Source of the DNA: Opitutaceae bacterium
GTDB lineage: Bacteria > Verrucomicrobiota > Verrucomicrobiia > Opitutales > Opitutaceae
Reading direction: 5' to 3'
Length of the DNA: 64,000 bases
NCBI GenBank assembly: GCA_016795545.1
Contig: JAEUGX010000033.1
Location: 124,001-188,000, forward strand
Positions 7,054-15,632 of the stretch are shown here, piece by piece. The notes under the pieces are model-generated. The model worked only from the letters and a program-made list of their open reading frames with translations. It made no database searches and was not told where the DNA came from. The translations under genes were made by a program, and so were the position numbers. Each line of letters starts with the position of its first letter. Position 1 is the stretch's first letter.

Positions 7054-8031
7054 TCACATCACCCGGTCCACCAGGGGTTCACCGCGTTCGAAGCGGCGGA
7101 GATTGTCGACGAAATGGCGGGCCAGGTTGAGGTCCTGGTCGCGGTGCCCGCCGCCGACGTGGGGCGTGATATGGCAGTTGGGCGCGCGCCACAGGGGATC
7201 GTCGGGCGGCAGCGGCTCGGGGTCGAGCGCGTCCAGCCAGGCCGAGCCGACCTGGCCGGAACGGAGTGCCGCCAGCAGGTCGTCCGCGCGCACGGTCGAG
7301 CCGCGGCCGATGTTGTGGAAGTGCACCCCGCGCTTCATGGCGGCGAAGCGGGCGGCGTCGCAGTAGCCGCGGGTCCCGGACGCATCCGGCAGGAGGTTGA
7401 CCACGTGATCCGCAGCAGCCAGCGCTTCCGCCAGCCGCGCCTCGGCGACCACCTCCACCCCTTCGTCGCCGCGGGGCGACCGCCGCACGGCAATCACCCG
7501 GCAGCGGAACGGCGCCAGCAGCTCCGCCAGCCGCCGCCCGATCGCCCCGAAGCCGAGCAGGACCACCGTCTTGCCCGTGAGCGTATCGGCCGAGTACCGG
7601 CCCTCGAGATAGCCCCATTCCCGCGGGCCCGCCTGGTTGCGCACGTACTTCGGCAGCTCGCGCCCGACGGCGAGCATGCCCGCCAGCACGTGCTCGGCAC
7701 AGGGATTGGCGAACACGGCCGAGGAATTGGTGACGACCGTTCCCCGCGCCTGCATCGCCGCGCGGAATTCCGGCCGGTCGTAGCGCGCGTAGCCCGCGGT
7801 CGAGATCTCGATCCAGCGCACCCCCGGCGCCGCCAGCACGTCCTCGGGCGCGGGCTGGCCCAGCACGACGTCCGCGCCGGCCAGCGCGGAGTCCGACCCC
7901 CCGCCCTGCAGGACCAGGCGCGTCGCGCCGGCCGACATGACCAGCCGGTGGCCCGCCTCGGCGAGGGCCCGGGCCAGCCAGGCCCCCTCCCCGGCCCGCA
8001 GTTCGTGATTACTCCAGATCGTAAGCCCCAT
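7054..8031 (-). CDS. NAD(P)-dependent D-2-hydroxyacid dehydrogenase family protein
   Basis: The protein is 325 residues. The Rossmann motif GFGAIG is at about 160-165, and the catalytic trio is intact: R243 (IGRGSTVR), E272 (DPEPLP) and H291 (ITPHVGGG). Family members reduce 2-keto acids to D-2-hydroxy acids in the cytoplasm. The exact substrate (glyoxylate, hydroxypyruvate or another) cannot be read from the sequence. The unusual HVGGG after the catalytic His and the short N-terminus resemble the less-studied D-isomer dehydrogenases rather than SerA. ATGs at 8040 and 8031 are both possible; I chose 8031 because GLTIWSNHE fits the first beta strand. The gene is divergent from the DUF2339 gene across 120 bases. 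Confidence 0.88.
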   Translation of the reverse strand: MGLTIWSNHELRAGEGAWLARALAEAGHRLVMSAGATRLVLQGGGSDSALAGADVVLGQPAPEDVLAAPGVRWIEISTAGYARYDRPEFRAAMQARGTVVTNSSAVFANPCAEHVLAGMLAVGRELPKYVRNQAGPREWGYLEGRYSADTLTGKTVVLLGFGAIGRRLAELLAPFRCRVIAVRRSPRGDEGVEVVAEARLAEALAAADHVVNLLPDASGTRGYCDAARFAAMKRGVHFHNIGRGSTVRADDLLAALRSGQVGSAWLDALDPEPLPPDDPLWRAPNCHITPHVGGGHRDQDLNLARHFVDNLRRFERGEPLVDRVM

Positions 8032-8151
8032 GCCCGGCATCACGGCAGCGCCGGTTTGGGGTCGCAAGAAAATCCCGGGGCGCGCCGGGCCGGGCGCCGG
8101 GCTTGCCAAGCACCGGACGCCCGGTCAGTAAGGAAACCGCGAGCCCCCTTT

Positions 8152-11100
8152 ATGGAAGCACTCATCGCGTTGCTGCTGCTCTACCTTGCGGCCGTCCTGA
8201 TCGCCTTCCCAATCTGGGCACTCATCAGGATCAGCGGCCTCCGCGACGAGACGCGCCTTCTCCGGCAACGCCTGGAGGAGTTGCAGGACGAGCTCCGGCA
8301 GCGGCCCGGGCATCCCGTCGCCGCCCGGGCGCCCGCCCCGGCGCCGGCGGACGTCGCCGCGCCGGTCGCGCCGCCCGCCCCTCTCCCCGCCGCCGTCGCG
8401 CCGCCGCCGGTGATCGCCCCGCCGCCCGTTCCCGCCGAGCCGGAACCGCTCCCGCCCGTGATCGAGGCGCCGCCGGTCGTGGCGCCGCCGCCGATTCCCG
8501 CCGTTCCGCCGCCGCCCCCCGCCGCGCCGCGCCCGCGGATCAACTGGGAGCAGTTCATGGGCGCGAAGCTCTTCGCCTGGCTCGGCGGCGTCGCGCTGCT
8601 GTTCGGCGTCGCTTACTTCGTCCAGTACGCCTTTGAGCATAACTGGATCCCGCCCGAGGTGCGCGTGGCGCTCGGCTTCGTGTTCGGCGCCGGCCTGATC
8701 GTCGGCGGCGTCGCGCTGACCCGCCGCGGGTACACCGCCCCGGCCCAGACGCTGGTGGCCACGGGCATCGTGTCGCTTTACGTCGTGACCTTCGCCTGCG
8801 GCCGGCACGTGTACGGCTTCCTCGGGCCGGGGGCCATGTTCCTGCTGATGTCGCTCATCACGGCCGCCGCCTTCACCCTGGCCGTGCGGCTGGAGGCGCA
8901 GGTGGTCGCCATCCTCGGCCTGCTCGGCGGCTTCCTGACGCCGGTGCTGGTGTCGACCGGACACGACAACCCCGCCGGGCTCTTCGGCTACCTCGCCCTG
9001 CTCGACACCGGCCTCGTGGCGGTGGCCCTGCACCGGCGCTGGTTCCACCTCGTGCCGCTGGGCGCCGGGGGCACGGTGCTGATGATGATCGGCTGGGCGG
9101 CGAAGTTCTACGCGCCGGAGAAGACGGTGACGGCGATGACGGTCTGCCTCGGGTTCTGCGCCCTGTTCCTCGCGGCGCGCGAGGCGGCCCGGCGCCTGGA
9201 GCGCGAGTCGACGGCGCTGGTCGCCTGCGCGGCGCTGTTTCCCGCGGTGGCCCTCGGCTTCGCCTGGCTCTTCGTCGACCAGCCCGGGATCGCGGCCCGG
9301 CCGGCGCTGTTCTTCGGCTTCGTGGTTGCGGCCAGCCTCGGCTGGTTCGCGGTGGCGTGGCGTGATTACCTCGGGCCGCTGGTGACGACGGCCGCGGGCG
9401 TGACGGCGCTGCTCCTGCTGCGCTGGACCGCGGAGATACCGGTCGCGGAGCACGCCGGGACGGTGGTGACGGTCTGCCTCGGGTTCTGCGCCCTGTACTT
9501 CGCCGTCTACCTGGCGGCCCGCCGGCTCGAGCGGGCCACGGCGGCGATCCTGGGGTCGGCGGCCGGCCTGCCGGCCGTCGCGCTGGGCTTCGCCTGGCAC
9601 CTGCTCGACTACCCGGCCGTGGGGGCGCGCCCCGGGCTGGTCTTCGCCTTCATCGGGCTGGCCGACGCGGTGCTGCTCGCGCTGGCCTGGCTCGACCCGC
9701 GGCTCTCGCGGCTGCACCTGCCGGCCGGCCTGGCCGTGTTCGGCCTGCTGTCGGCCTGGACGGCGCGGCACCTGACGGACCCGCTGCTGCCGTGGGCCCT
9801 CGCGGGCTACCTCGGGTTCGCCGCGCTGCACACCGCCTACCCCCTGCTCCTGCAGCGGCACCGCGCGGAGGCGGCGCCCACGTGGTGGAGCCAGCTGTTC
9901 CCGCCGCTCACGCTGCTGCTGATGCTCTTTCCCATCGCCAAGCTCGAGACCGTGTCGCTGCTGATCTGGCCGGCGATCCTGCTCGTCGACCTGCTCGCGG
10001 TCGGGCTCGCCGTGCTGAGCGCGTCGCTGGCCGCCGTGGCCGCGGTGCTGGTGCTCACCCTGCTGGCCACGGGCCTGTGCGTCTTCCGCGTGCCCGCGGC
10101 GCTGGTGTTCGCGCCGTCGCTGCTGGTGGTGCTCGGCGGCTTCGCGGTCTTCTTCTTCGCCGCCAGCCTGTGGCTGGCGCGGCGGCTCGGCGACCGCCTC
10201 CCGCAGGCGGCGGGCGGCCGGCTGGGCGGGGTGTTCGGCGACGCGCGCGCGCAAATCCCGGCGTTCTCGTCGCTGCTGCCCTTCCTGCTGCTGATCATGG
10301 TGTGCCTGCGGCTGGCGGTGCCCGACCCCTCGGCGGTGTTTGGCCTGGCGCTGCTGCTGGTCGGCCTGACCCTGGGCCTCACCCGCCTGCTCGTCATCGA
10401 GTGGCTGCCGGCCTGCGCGCTCGCCGGCGCGGCCGCGCTCCAGTACGCCTGGCAGTCGCGGCACTTCGATCCCGGCGCGCCGGCGATCCCGCTCTGCTGG
10501 CATTTCGGGTTCTACGCGGTCTTCGCCGCGTTCCCCTTCGCCTTCACCGCCCGGTTCACGGGCCTGACCGGCCCCTGGGCGGTGGCCGCGCTGAGCGGCG
10601 TGGCGCATTTCCCGCTCGTCTACCGGCTGGTCGACCGCGCCGCGCCGAACGGCTTCATGGGCGTGCTGCCCGCGATGTTCGCCCTGCCCCCGCTCATCAG
10701 CCTGCTCGCGCTGGCGCGGCGGCCGCCGGACGCGGACCCGCGCCGGCTGAGCCAGCTCGCGTGGTTCGGCGGCGCGACGCTGCTGTTCGTCACGCTCATC
10801 TTCCCCGTGCAGTTCGACCGCCAGTGGCTGACGGTCGCCTGGGCGCTGGAGGGCGCGGCCCTGTGCTGGCTCTACCACCGGATCCCGCACCCCGGCCTGC
10901 GCGCCGTCGGCGTGGTGCTGCTGGTCACCGCCTTCGCCCGGCTGGCGTTCAACCCGGCGGTGTTCGGCTACCACGTGCGCGGCGACACCCCGATCCTCAA
11001 CTGGTACCTCTACGCCTACGGCGTCGCCACCGTCGCCCTCTTCGCCGCGGCCCGGTTCCTGGCGCCGCCGCGGGAGCGGGTCCTCGGCCTCAACGCCCCG

Positions 11101-11490
11101 CCGCTGCTGCAGGCGCTCGGCGCCGGGCTGGCGTTCCTGCTGCTCAACCTCGAGATCGCGGACTATTTCACTCCGCCCGGCACGCCGGCCCTGGCGTTCC
11201 GCTTCTCGGGCAACTTCGCGCGCGACATGACCTACACGATCGCGTGGGCGCTGTTCGCGCTCGCCCTGCTGGCCGCCGGCATCTGGAGCCGCCGCCGCGC
11301 GCCCCGCTACGCCGCGATCGGGCTGCTGGGCGTGGCGATCCTCAAGCTTTTTTTCCACGACCTCGCCCGGCTCGAGGCCCTGTACCGCATCGGCGCGCTG
11401 TTCGGGGTCGCGGTCATCGCCATCATCACCTCGTTCGCCTACCAGCGCTTCGTCCCGGGCGGCGACAAGGCGCCGAAGGAAACCCCCTGA
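8152..11490 (+). CDS. Large DUF2339 multi-pass membrane protein
   Basis: The protein is 1112 residues. An N-terminal membrane helix (LIALLLLYLAAVLIAFPIWA) is followed by a short coiled coil (about 28-45, RDETRLLRQRLEELQDELR). A proline/alanine linker (about 50-130) leads to the DUF2339 start signature NWEQFMGAKLFAWLGGVALL. More than 20 hydrophobic segments continue to the end. Two internal blocks repeat the string VTVCLGFCALY/F, which suggests segmental duplication. The family is widespread but without an assigned function; links to the envelope have been suggested only from topology. The stop overlaps the ATG of the next gene by one base (TGATG), so the pair is translationally coupled. The start was chosen at the first hydrophobic segment; the open frame upstream is antisense to the dehydrogenase. 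Confidence 0.9.
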   Translation: MEALIALLLLYLAAVLIAFPIWALIRISGLRDETRLLRQRLEELQDELRQRPGHPVAARAPAPAPADVAAPVAPPAPLPAAVAPPPVIAPPPVPAEPEPLPPVIEAPPVVAPPPIPAVPPPPPAAPRPRINWEQFMGAKLFAWLGGVALLFGVAYFVQYAFEHNWIPPEVRVALGFVFGAGLIVGGVALTRRGYTAPAQTLVATGIVSLYVVTFACGRHVYGFLGPGAMFLLMSLITAAAFTLAVRLEAQVVAILGLLGGFLTPVLVSTGHDNPAGLFGYLALLDTGLVAVALHRRWFHLVPLGAGGTVLMMIGWAAKFYAPEKTVTAMTVCLGFCALFLAAREAARRLERESTALVACAALFPAVALGFAWLFVDQPGIAARPALFFGFVVAASLGWFAVAWRDYLGPLVTTAAGVTALLLLRWTAEIPVAEHAGTVVTVCLGFCALYFAVYLAARRLERATAAILGSAAGLPAVALGFAWHLLDYPAVGARPGLVFAFIGLADAVLLALAWLDPRLSRLHLPAGLAVFGLLSAWTARHLTDPLLPWALAGYLGFAALHTAYPLLLQRHRAEAAPTWWSQLFPPLTLLLMLFPIAKLETVSLLIWPAILLVDLLAVGLAVLSASLAAVAAVLVLTLLATGLCVFRVPAALVFAPSLLVVLGGFAVFFFAASLWLARRLGDRLPQAAGGRLGGVFGDARAQIPAFSSLLPFLLLIMVCLRLAVPDPSAVFGLALLLVGLTLGLTRLLVIEWLPACALAGAAALQYAWQSRHFDPGAPAIPLCWHFGFYAVFAAFPFAFTARFTGLTGPWAVAALSGVAHFPLVYRLVDRAAPNGFMGVLPAMFALPPLISLLALARRPPDADPRRLSQLAWFGGATLLFVTLIFPVQFDRQWLTVAWALEGAALCWLYHRIPHPGLRAVGVVLLVTAFARLAFNPAVFGYHVRGDTPILNWYLYAYGVATVALFAAARFLAPPRERVLGLNAPPLLQALGAGLAFLLLNLEIADYFTPPGTPALAFRFSGNFARDMTYTIAWALFALALLAAGIWSRRRAPRYAAIGLLGVAILKLFFHDLARLEALYRIGALFGVAVIAIITSFAYQRFVPGGDKAPKETP

Positions 11491-13502
11491 TGCACCCTCC
11501 TCCGCTTCCGTTCCACCGCGCCGCCGCCCTGCTCCTGCTGGCGCTGGCCGCGCCGCTGGCGGCCGCGCTGACCCCGACCGAATGGCGCTACCGCCAGCCG
11601 GTCGAAGTCGCGGCGCCGGGCCTGGTCCGCATCGCGGTGCCGGCGTCGACCTTCGACCTGGCGCAGCCGGGGCTGGCGGACCTGCGCGTGACCGACGCCG
11701 CCGGCCGCGAGGTGCCCTATTTCCTCGACCGCGATCCCCTCGCGGCGGAGGCGGGAGCGACGCCGGGACCGCGGTCCGCCGCGACGTTCGCGGCGACGCA
11801 GGCCGACGGGCTGACGCGCCTGACGCTCGGGACCGGCACGGACGAGCGCCTCGACGCCATCGAGCTGCAGACCGACGAGCCCTACTTCCTGAAGGCGGCG
11901 CATGTGAGCGTGTCGGCCGACGGCCTGGCCTGGGAGTCCCTCGGGCCGGCCGTGCCGCTGTTCCGCCAGTTCGGCGCCGAGCAGCTGCGGATCGCGATCG
12001 GCCGCCCCGCGGCCTTCGTGCAGGTGGCGCTCGACGACCGGCACGCGCGGCCGGTGCGGTTCACGGGCGCGCGGGTCCGGCCCGCGCCGGCGCAGGCCCG
12101 TCCGCCGGTGCTCGATCCGCTGGGGGCCCGGATCGTGCGGCGCGACGAGTTCGCGGGCGAGACGGTGCTGACCGTCGAGCTCGACGGCCGGCACGTGCCC
12201 GTGCGCGAGCTGGCGCTGGAGACCCGCGAGCCGCTGTTCATGCGCCGGGTGACGGTGGCCGTGCGCGAGGTGAACGACGGCGTCCCCGGCGAACGGATCG
12301 TCGGCGCCGGCACCGTCTACCGCGTGGCTCTCGACGGCGTGCCCCCGCAGGCCCAGCTCGGCCTGCCGGTCGCGTTCGCCCCCGGCACCCGCGAGATCCT
12401 CGTGCACCTCCACCACGGCGACTCGCCCCCGCTGGCCCTGGACGGGGTGAGCGCGCGCCAGCACCCGGTGCACCTGACCTTCATGGCCGCGGCCGCCGGC
12501 CCCTACCGGCTGCTCACCGGCAACCCGCAGGCCTCCGCGCCGCGCTACGACCTGGCCGCGTTCGCCCGCGACCTCCGGCAGGCGGCCGGCACGTTCGCGG
12601 TGCCCGGCGCGCCCGAGCCGACGCCCGACTACCAGCCGCGCGCGAGCCTGGCCGAGCCGCCGCTGCCCGAGGTGCCGCTGGCCGGCGCGCCGCTCGACAC
12701 CAAATACTGGGCCGCGCGCAAGGCGGTCCACCTCGCCCGGCCCGGCGTGCAGGAGCTGGAGCTCGACCCCGAGACCCTGGCCCGCGCGCGCTCCGACCTG
12801 GCCGACCTCCGCCTGCTGCACGGCGGCAACCAGGTGCCCTATATCCTCGAGCGCACCACGCTCTCCCGTTCCCTGACCCTGGAGCCGGTCGCGGTGCCCG
12901 ACCCGAAACGGCCGACCGTCAGCGTCTGGCGGCTGACGCTGCCCCAGGCCGGCCTGCCGCTCCGGCGCCTCGTGCTCACGTCGTCCACCCCGCTCTTCCA
13001 GCGGCAGCTGCGCCTTTACGAACAGGTGTCCGGCCCGGGCGGCGGGACCGTCGCGAGCCCGCTGGCGGCCGGGGAATGGAGCCGGACCCCGGCGCCCGGG
13101 GTGCCGGAGACCCGGGTGTTCGACCTGCCCGCGCGGTTGCGCACGGACACGATCTGGATCGAGACGGACAACGGCGACAATCCCGCCGTCGCGCTCGGCC
13201 GGGCGCAGGCGACCTATCCGGTGGTCCGGCTGGTGTTCAAGGTCGCCGAGACGGAGGGTTTCGCGCTCGCCTTCGGCAACGACGACGCCGCCGCCCCGCG
13301 CTACGACCTCAGCCTGGTCGCCGGCCGGCTGCTGACCGCCAGCCGGAGCGTGGCCACCCTGGCCGCCGCCGGGCCCAACCCCGCCGCCCGCACCCTGTTC
13401 GGCGGCCTGAAGGCCAGCTACCTCTTCTGGGGCGCGCTGGCGCTGGTCGTCGTAGTCCTCCTCTTCGTGGTGGCCAAGGCCCTGCCCAAGCCGGCGGCGT
13501 GA
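11490..13502 (+). CDS. DUF3999 family envelope protein
   Basis: The protein is 670 residues. A signal peptide (FHRAAALLLLALAAPLAAAL) is followed by a long beta-rich extracytoplasmic region with the DUF3999 opening TPTEWRYRQPVEV and repeated LADLRVTDAAGREVPY-type strands, recurring near 430 (DLADLRLLHGGNQVPYIL). The C-terminus is a single membrane anchor (YLFWGALALVVVVLLFVVAK) with a short basic tail. DUF3999 genes commonly sit directly after DUF2339 genes, and here the two overlap by one base, so they probably form a membrane complex. No catalytic motif is visible and the function is unknown. It ends 23 bases from the M13 peptidase stop on the other strand. Confidence 0.88.
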   Translation: MHPPPLPFHRAAALLLLALAAPLAAALTPTEWRYRQPVEVAAPGLVRIAVPASTFDLAQPGLADLRVTDAAGREVPYFLDRDPLAAEAGATPGPRSAATFAATQADGLTRLTLGTGTDERLDAIELQTDEPYFLKAAHVSVSADGLAWESLGPAVPLFRQFGAEQLRIAIGRPAAFVQVALDDRHARPVRFTGARVRPAPAQARPPVLDPLGARIVRRDEFAGETVLTVELDGRHVPVRELALETREPLFMRRVTVAVREVNDGVPGERIVGAGTVYRVALDGVPPQAQLGLPVAFAPGTREILVHLHHGDSPPLALDGVSARQHPVHLTFMAAAAGPYRLLTGNPQASAPRYDLAAFARDLRQAAGTFAVPGAPEPTPDYQPRASLAEPPLPEVPLAGAPLDTKYWAARKAVHLARPGVQELELDPETLARARSDLADLRLLHGGNQVPYILERTTLSRSLTLEPVAVPDPKRPTVSVWRLTLPQAGLPLRRLVLTSSTPLFQRQLRLYEQVSGPGGGTVASPLAAGEWSRTPAPGVPETRVFDLPARLRTDTIWIETDNGDNPAVALGRAQATYPVVRLVFKVAETEGFALAFGNDDAAAPRYDLSLVAGRLLTASRSVATLAAAGPNPAARTLFGGLKASYLFWGALALVVVVLLFVVAKALPKPAA

Positions 13503-13525
13503 CGCCGGCGCCGGCGGCCGGCGCG

Positions 13526-15559
13526 CTACCAGATCTTCGCCCGTTGCTCGGGCTTCCGCCAGAGCGGGTCGCCTTCCTTGATGCCGAAGGCGTCGAAGAA
13601 GGACTGCTGGTTCACCAGGGGGCCGTAGGCGCGGAACATGCCCGGGGAGTGCGGGCCGGTGGCGACGGCGCGGCGCAGGGCGTCGTCGCGGAACTTCGTC
13701 CGCCAGACCTGCGCCCACGCGATGTAGAAGCGCTGCTCGGGAGTCAGCCCGTCGATGAGCGGCCGCTCCTTGCCGCGCAGCGAGCGCTGCAGCGCCTCGA
13801 ACGCGATCGAGGTGCCGCCGAGGTCGGCGATGTTCTCGCCGAGGCAGAGCTTGCCGTTGACGAACAGGCCCGGCAGCGCCTCGTACGCACCGTACTGCTC
13901 GACCAGCTTCTGCGCCCGGGCGTTGAACTTCTCCGCGTCCTCCGCCGTCCACCAGTCGGCCAGGTTGCCCTGCGCGTCGTACAACCGCCCCTTGTCGTCG
14001 AAACCGTGCGTGATCTCGTGGCCGATGACCGCGACGATGGCGCCGTAGTTGACGGCGTCGTCCATCGCCGGGTCGAAGTACGGCGGCTGCAGGATGCCGG
14101 CGAGGAACACCAGCTGGCCCGCCGAGGGCTGGTAGTAGGCGTTCACCTGCTGCGGCGTCCGGAGCCATTCGCTCCGGTCGAACGGCCGGCCGAACTTGGC
14201 CAGCTGCCGCCGGTGATCGAACGCGAACGCGCGGTGGACGTTGGCGTAGAAGCCGTCGCGCGCGACCTCCAGCGCCGAGTAGTCGCGCCACTCCTCGGGG
14301 GCGCCGATGACGACGCGGAAGGCGGCGAGCTTCTCCAGCGCCCGGGCCTTGGTCGCGTCCGACATCCAGTCGAGGGCGAGGATCCGGTCCTTCAGCACCC
14401 CGCGCATGTTGTCGACCATCGACTCGAGGCGGGCCTTCACCGCGGGCGGGAAGTAGCGTTCGACGTAGAGCCGGCCGACCGCGAAGCCGATGGTGCCGTC
14501 CAGGACCGTGGCGGCCCGGCGCCAGCGGGGTTCCTGCTGGGGCACGCCGCTGAGGACCTGCTGGTAGAAGCGGAAGCGCTCGTTCTCGAACGGCGCCGCC
14601 AGGTAGGGCGCCGCGGCCGCGAGGGCCTGGTAGCGGAGGTAGGATTTCCACTCCGCGAGCGGGCGCTCGGTGAGCAGCCGGCCGAGCGACGCGAAGAACT
14701 GCGGCTGGCCCATGATCAGATCGCGCTCCGCCTCGGGCAGGCCGAGCGCCTCGAGGTAGGTCGGCAGCGGGAAACCCGCGGCCGCGGCCGCCGCCTCGGC
14801 GCGCGTCAGCTTGTGATAGTTGGCCAGCGGATCGCGCAGCTCCGCGGGCGGCTTCGCGTCCTGCGCCAGCGCGCGCTCGAGGTCGAACACGGTCTCGGCC
14901 TGCGCCCGGGCGGACTCCGCCGCGGCGCCGGCCAGCTCCAGCAGGCGGGCGACGTGTTCGATGAAGGCCGTCCGGACCTTGGCGTGCGCCTCGTCGAAAT
15001 AGTAGTCGCGCGTCGGCAGGCTCATCCCGCCCTGCAGCAGGTAGAACGCGACGTCGTCGTTTTTCTTCTGGTCCGCGTAGATGTTGAAGGAAAACAGCGG
15101 GGCGCCGATATGCGCGTGCGCGTCGGCCACGTAGCGCGCCAGGTCGTCGACGCTCCCCAGCGCCTCGATCCGCGCCAGCTCGGCCTCGATCGGCTTCAGG
15201 CCGGCGGCGTCAATCGCGGCCGTGTCCAGGGCGGTCGCAAAAAAGTCGCCCACCTTCTGCCGCGTGGTGCCCGCCGGACCGGGGTCCGCCGCCGCCTCCT
15301 CGAGCAGCCCGCGGATGCGCCGCCAGTTGTTCTCGCCCAGGGCGTCGAACGCCCCCCAGCGCGATTTGTCGGCCGGAATCTCCGTGCGCTCCAGCCAGCC
15401 GCCGTTGGCATAACGATTGAAATCCGCCCCGGGCGAAACCGAACGGTCCATGTAATCGAGACTGAAGGCCACGGGGATCATCGCCTCGGTCGCAGCCAAA
15501 GGCGCCAACGCACCAGCCGACAGGCCGAACGTCGCAAAGAGCAGTTGGGAGTGTTTCAT
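13526..15559 (-). CDS. M13 family metallopeptidase (neprilysin/PepO-like)
   Basis: The protein is 677 residues, normal for M13. It has an N-terminal signal peptide (SQLLFATFGLSAGALAPLAA). The zinc site is intact: HEITH at about 514-518 in VIGHEITHGFDDKGR, and the third ligand region CLGENIADLGGTS downstream. The substrate-binding NAYYQPSAGQLVFLAGILQ motif precedes it, and the C-terminal W-containing tail is present. M13 enzymes are zinc endopeptidases that cut short peptides, here most likely in the periplasm. It follows the acyl-CoA synthetase by 73 bases on the same strand and may be co-transcribed, but it has no obvious place in tyrosine breakdown. The ATG at 15559 was preferred over an alternative 12 codons upstream because the signal peptide starts there. 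Confidence 0.93.
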   Translation of the reverse strand: MKHSQLLFATFGLSAGALAPLAATEAMIPVAFSLDYMDRSVSPGADFNRYANGGWLERTEIPADKSRWGAFDALGENNWRRIRGLLEEAAADPGPAGTTRQKVGDFFATALDTAAIDAAGLKPIEAELARIEALGSVDDLARYVADAHAHIGAPLFSFNIYADQKKNDDVAFYLLQGGMSLPTRDYYFDEAHAKVRTAFIEHVARLLELAGAAAESARAQAETVFDLERALAQDAKPPAELRDPLANYHKLTRAEAAAAAAGFPLPTYLEALGLPEAERDLIMGQPQFFASLGRLLTERPLAEWKSYLRYQALAAAAPYLAAPFENERFRFYQQVLSGVPQQEPRWRRAATVLDGTIGFAVGRLYVERYFPPAVKARLESMVDNMRGVLKDRILALDWMSDATKARALEKLAAFRVVIGAPEEWRDYSALEVARDGFYANVHRAFAFDHRRQLAKFGRPFDRSEWLRTPQQVNAYYQPSAGQLVFLAGILQPPYFDPAMDDAVNYGAIVAVIGHEITHGFDDKGRLYDAQGNLADWWTAEDAEKFNARAQKLVEQYGAYEALPGLFVNGKLCLGENIADLGGTSIAFEALQRSLRGKERPLIDGLTPEQRFYIAWAQVWRTKFRDDALRRAVATGPHSPGMFRAYGPLVNQQSFFDAFGIKEGDPLWRKPEQRAKIW

Positions 15560-15632
15560 GCCTCCAGACGGAAATCCGCCTCGCCCCGAAGGCAATGACG
15601 CAATGTTAGGCCACAGGGCCTATGTGATCTGC

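Noticed and set aside
8125..11358. Minus-strand open frame of about 1080 codons opposite the DUF2339 gene
   Set aside because: Its Gln/Arg/Glu-rich product has no recognisable domain; codon use and motifs support the plus-strand DUF2339 gene.
13503..13516. GC palindrome CGCCGGCGCCGGCG between the convergent DUF3999 and M13 genes
   Set aside because: It could be a two-way terminator, but such strings are expected by chance at this GC content and no T-run is present.
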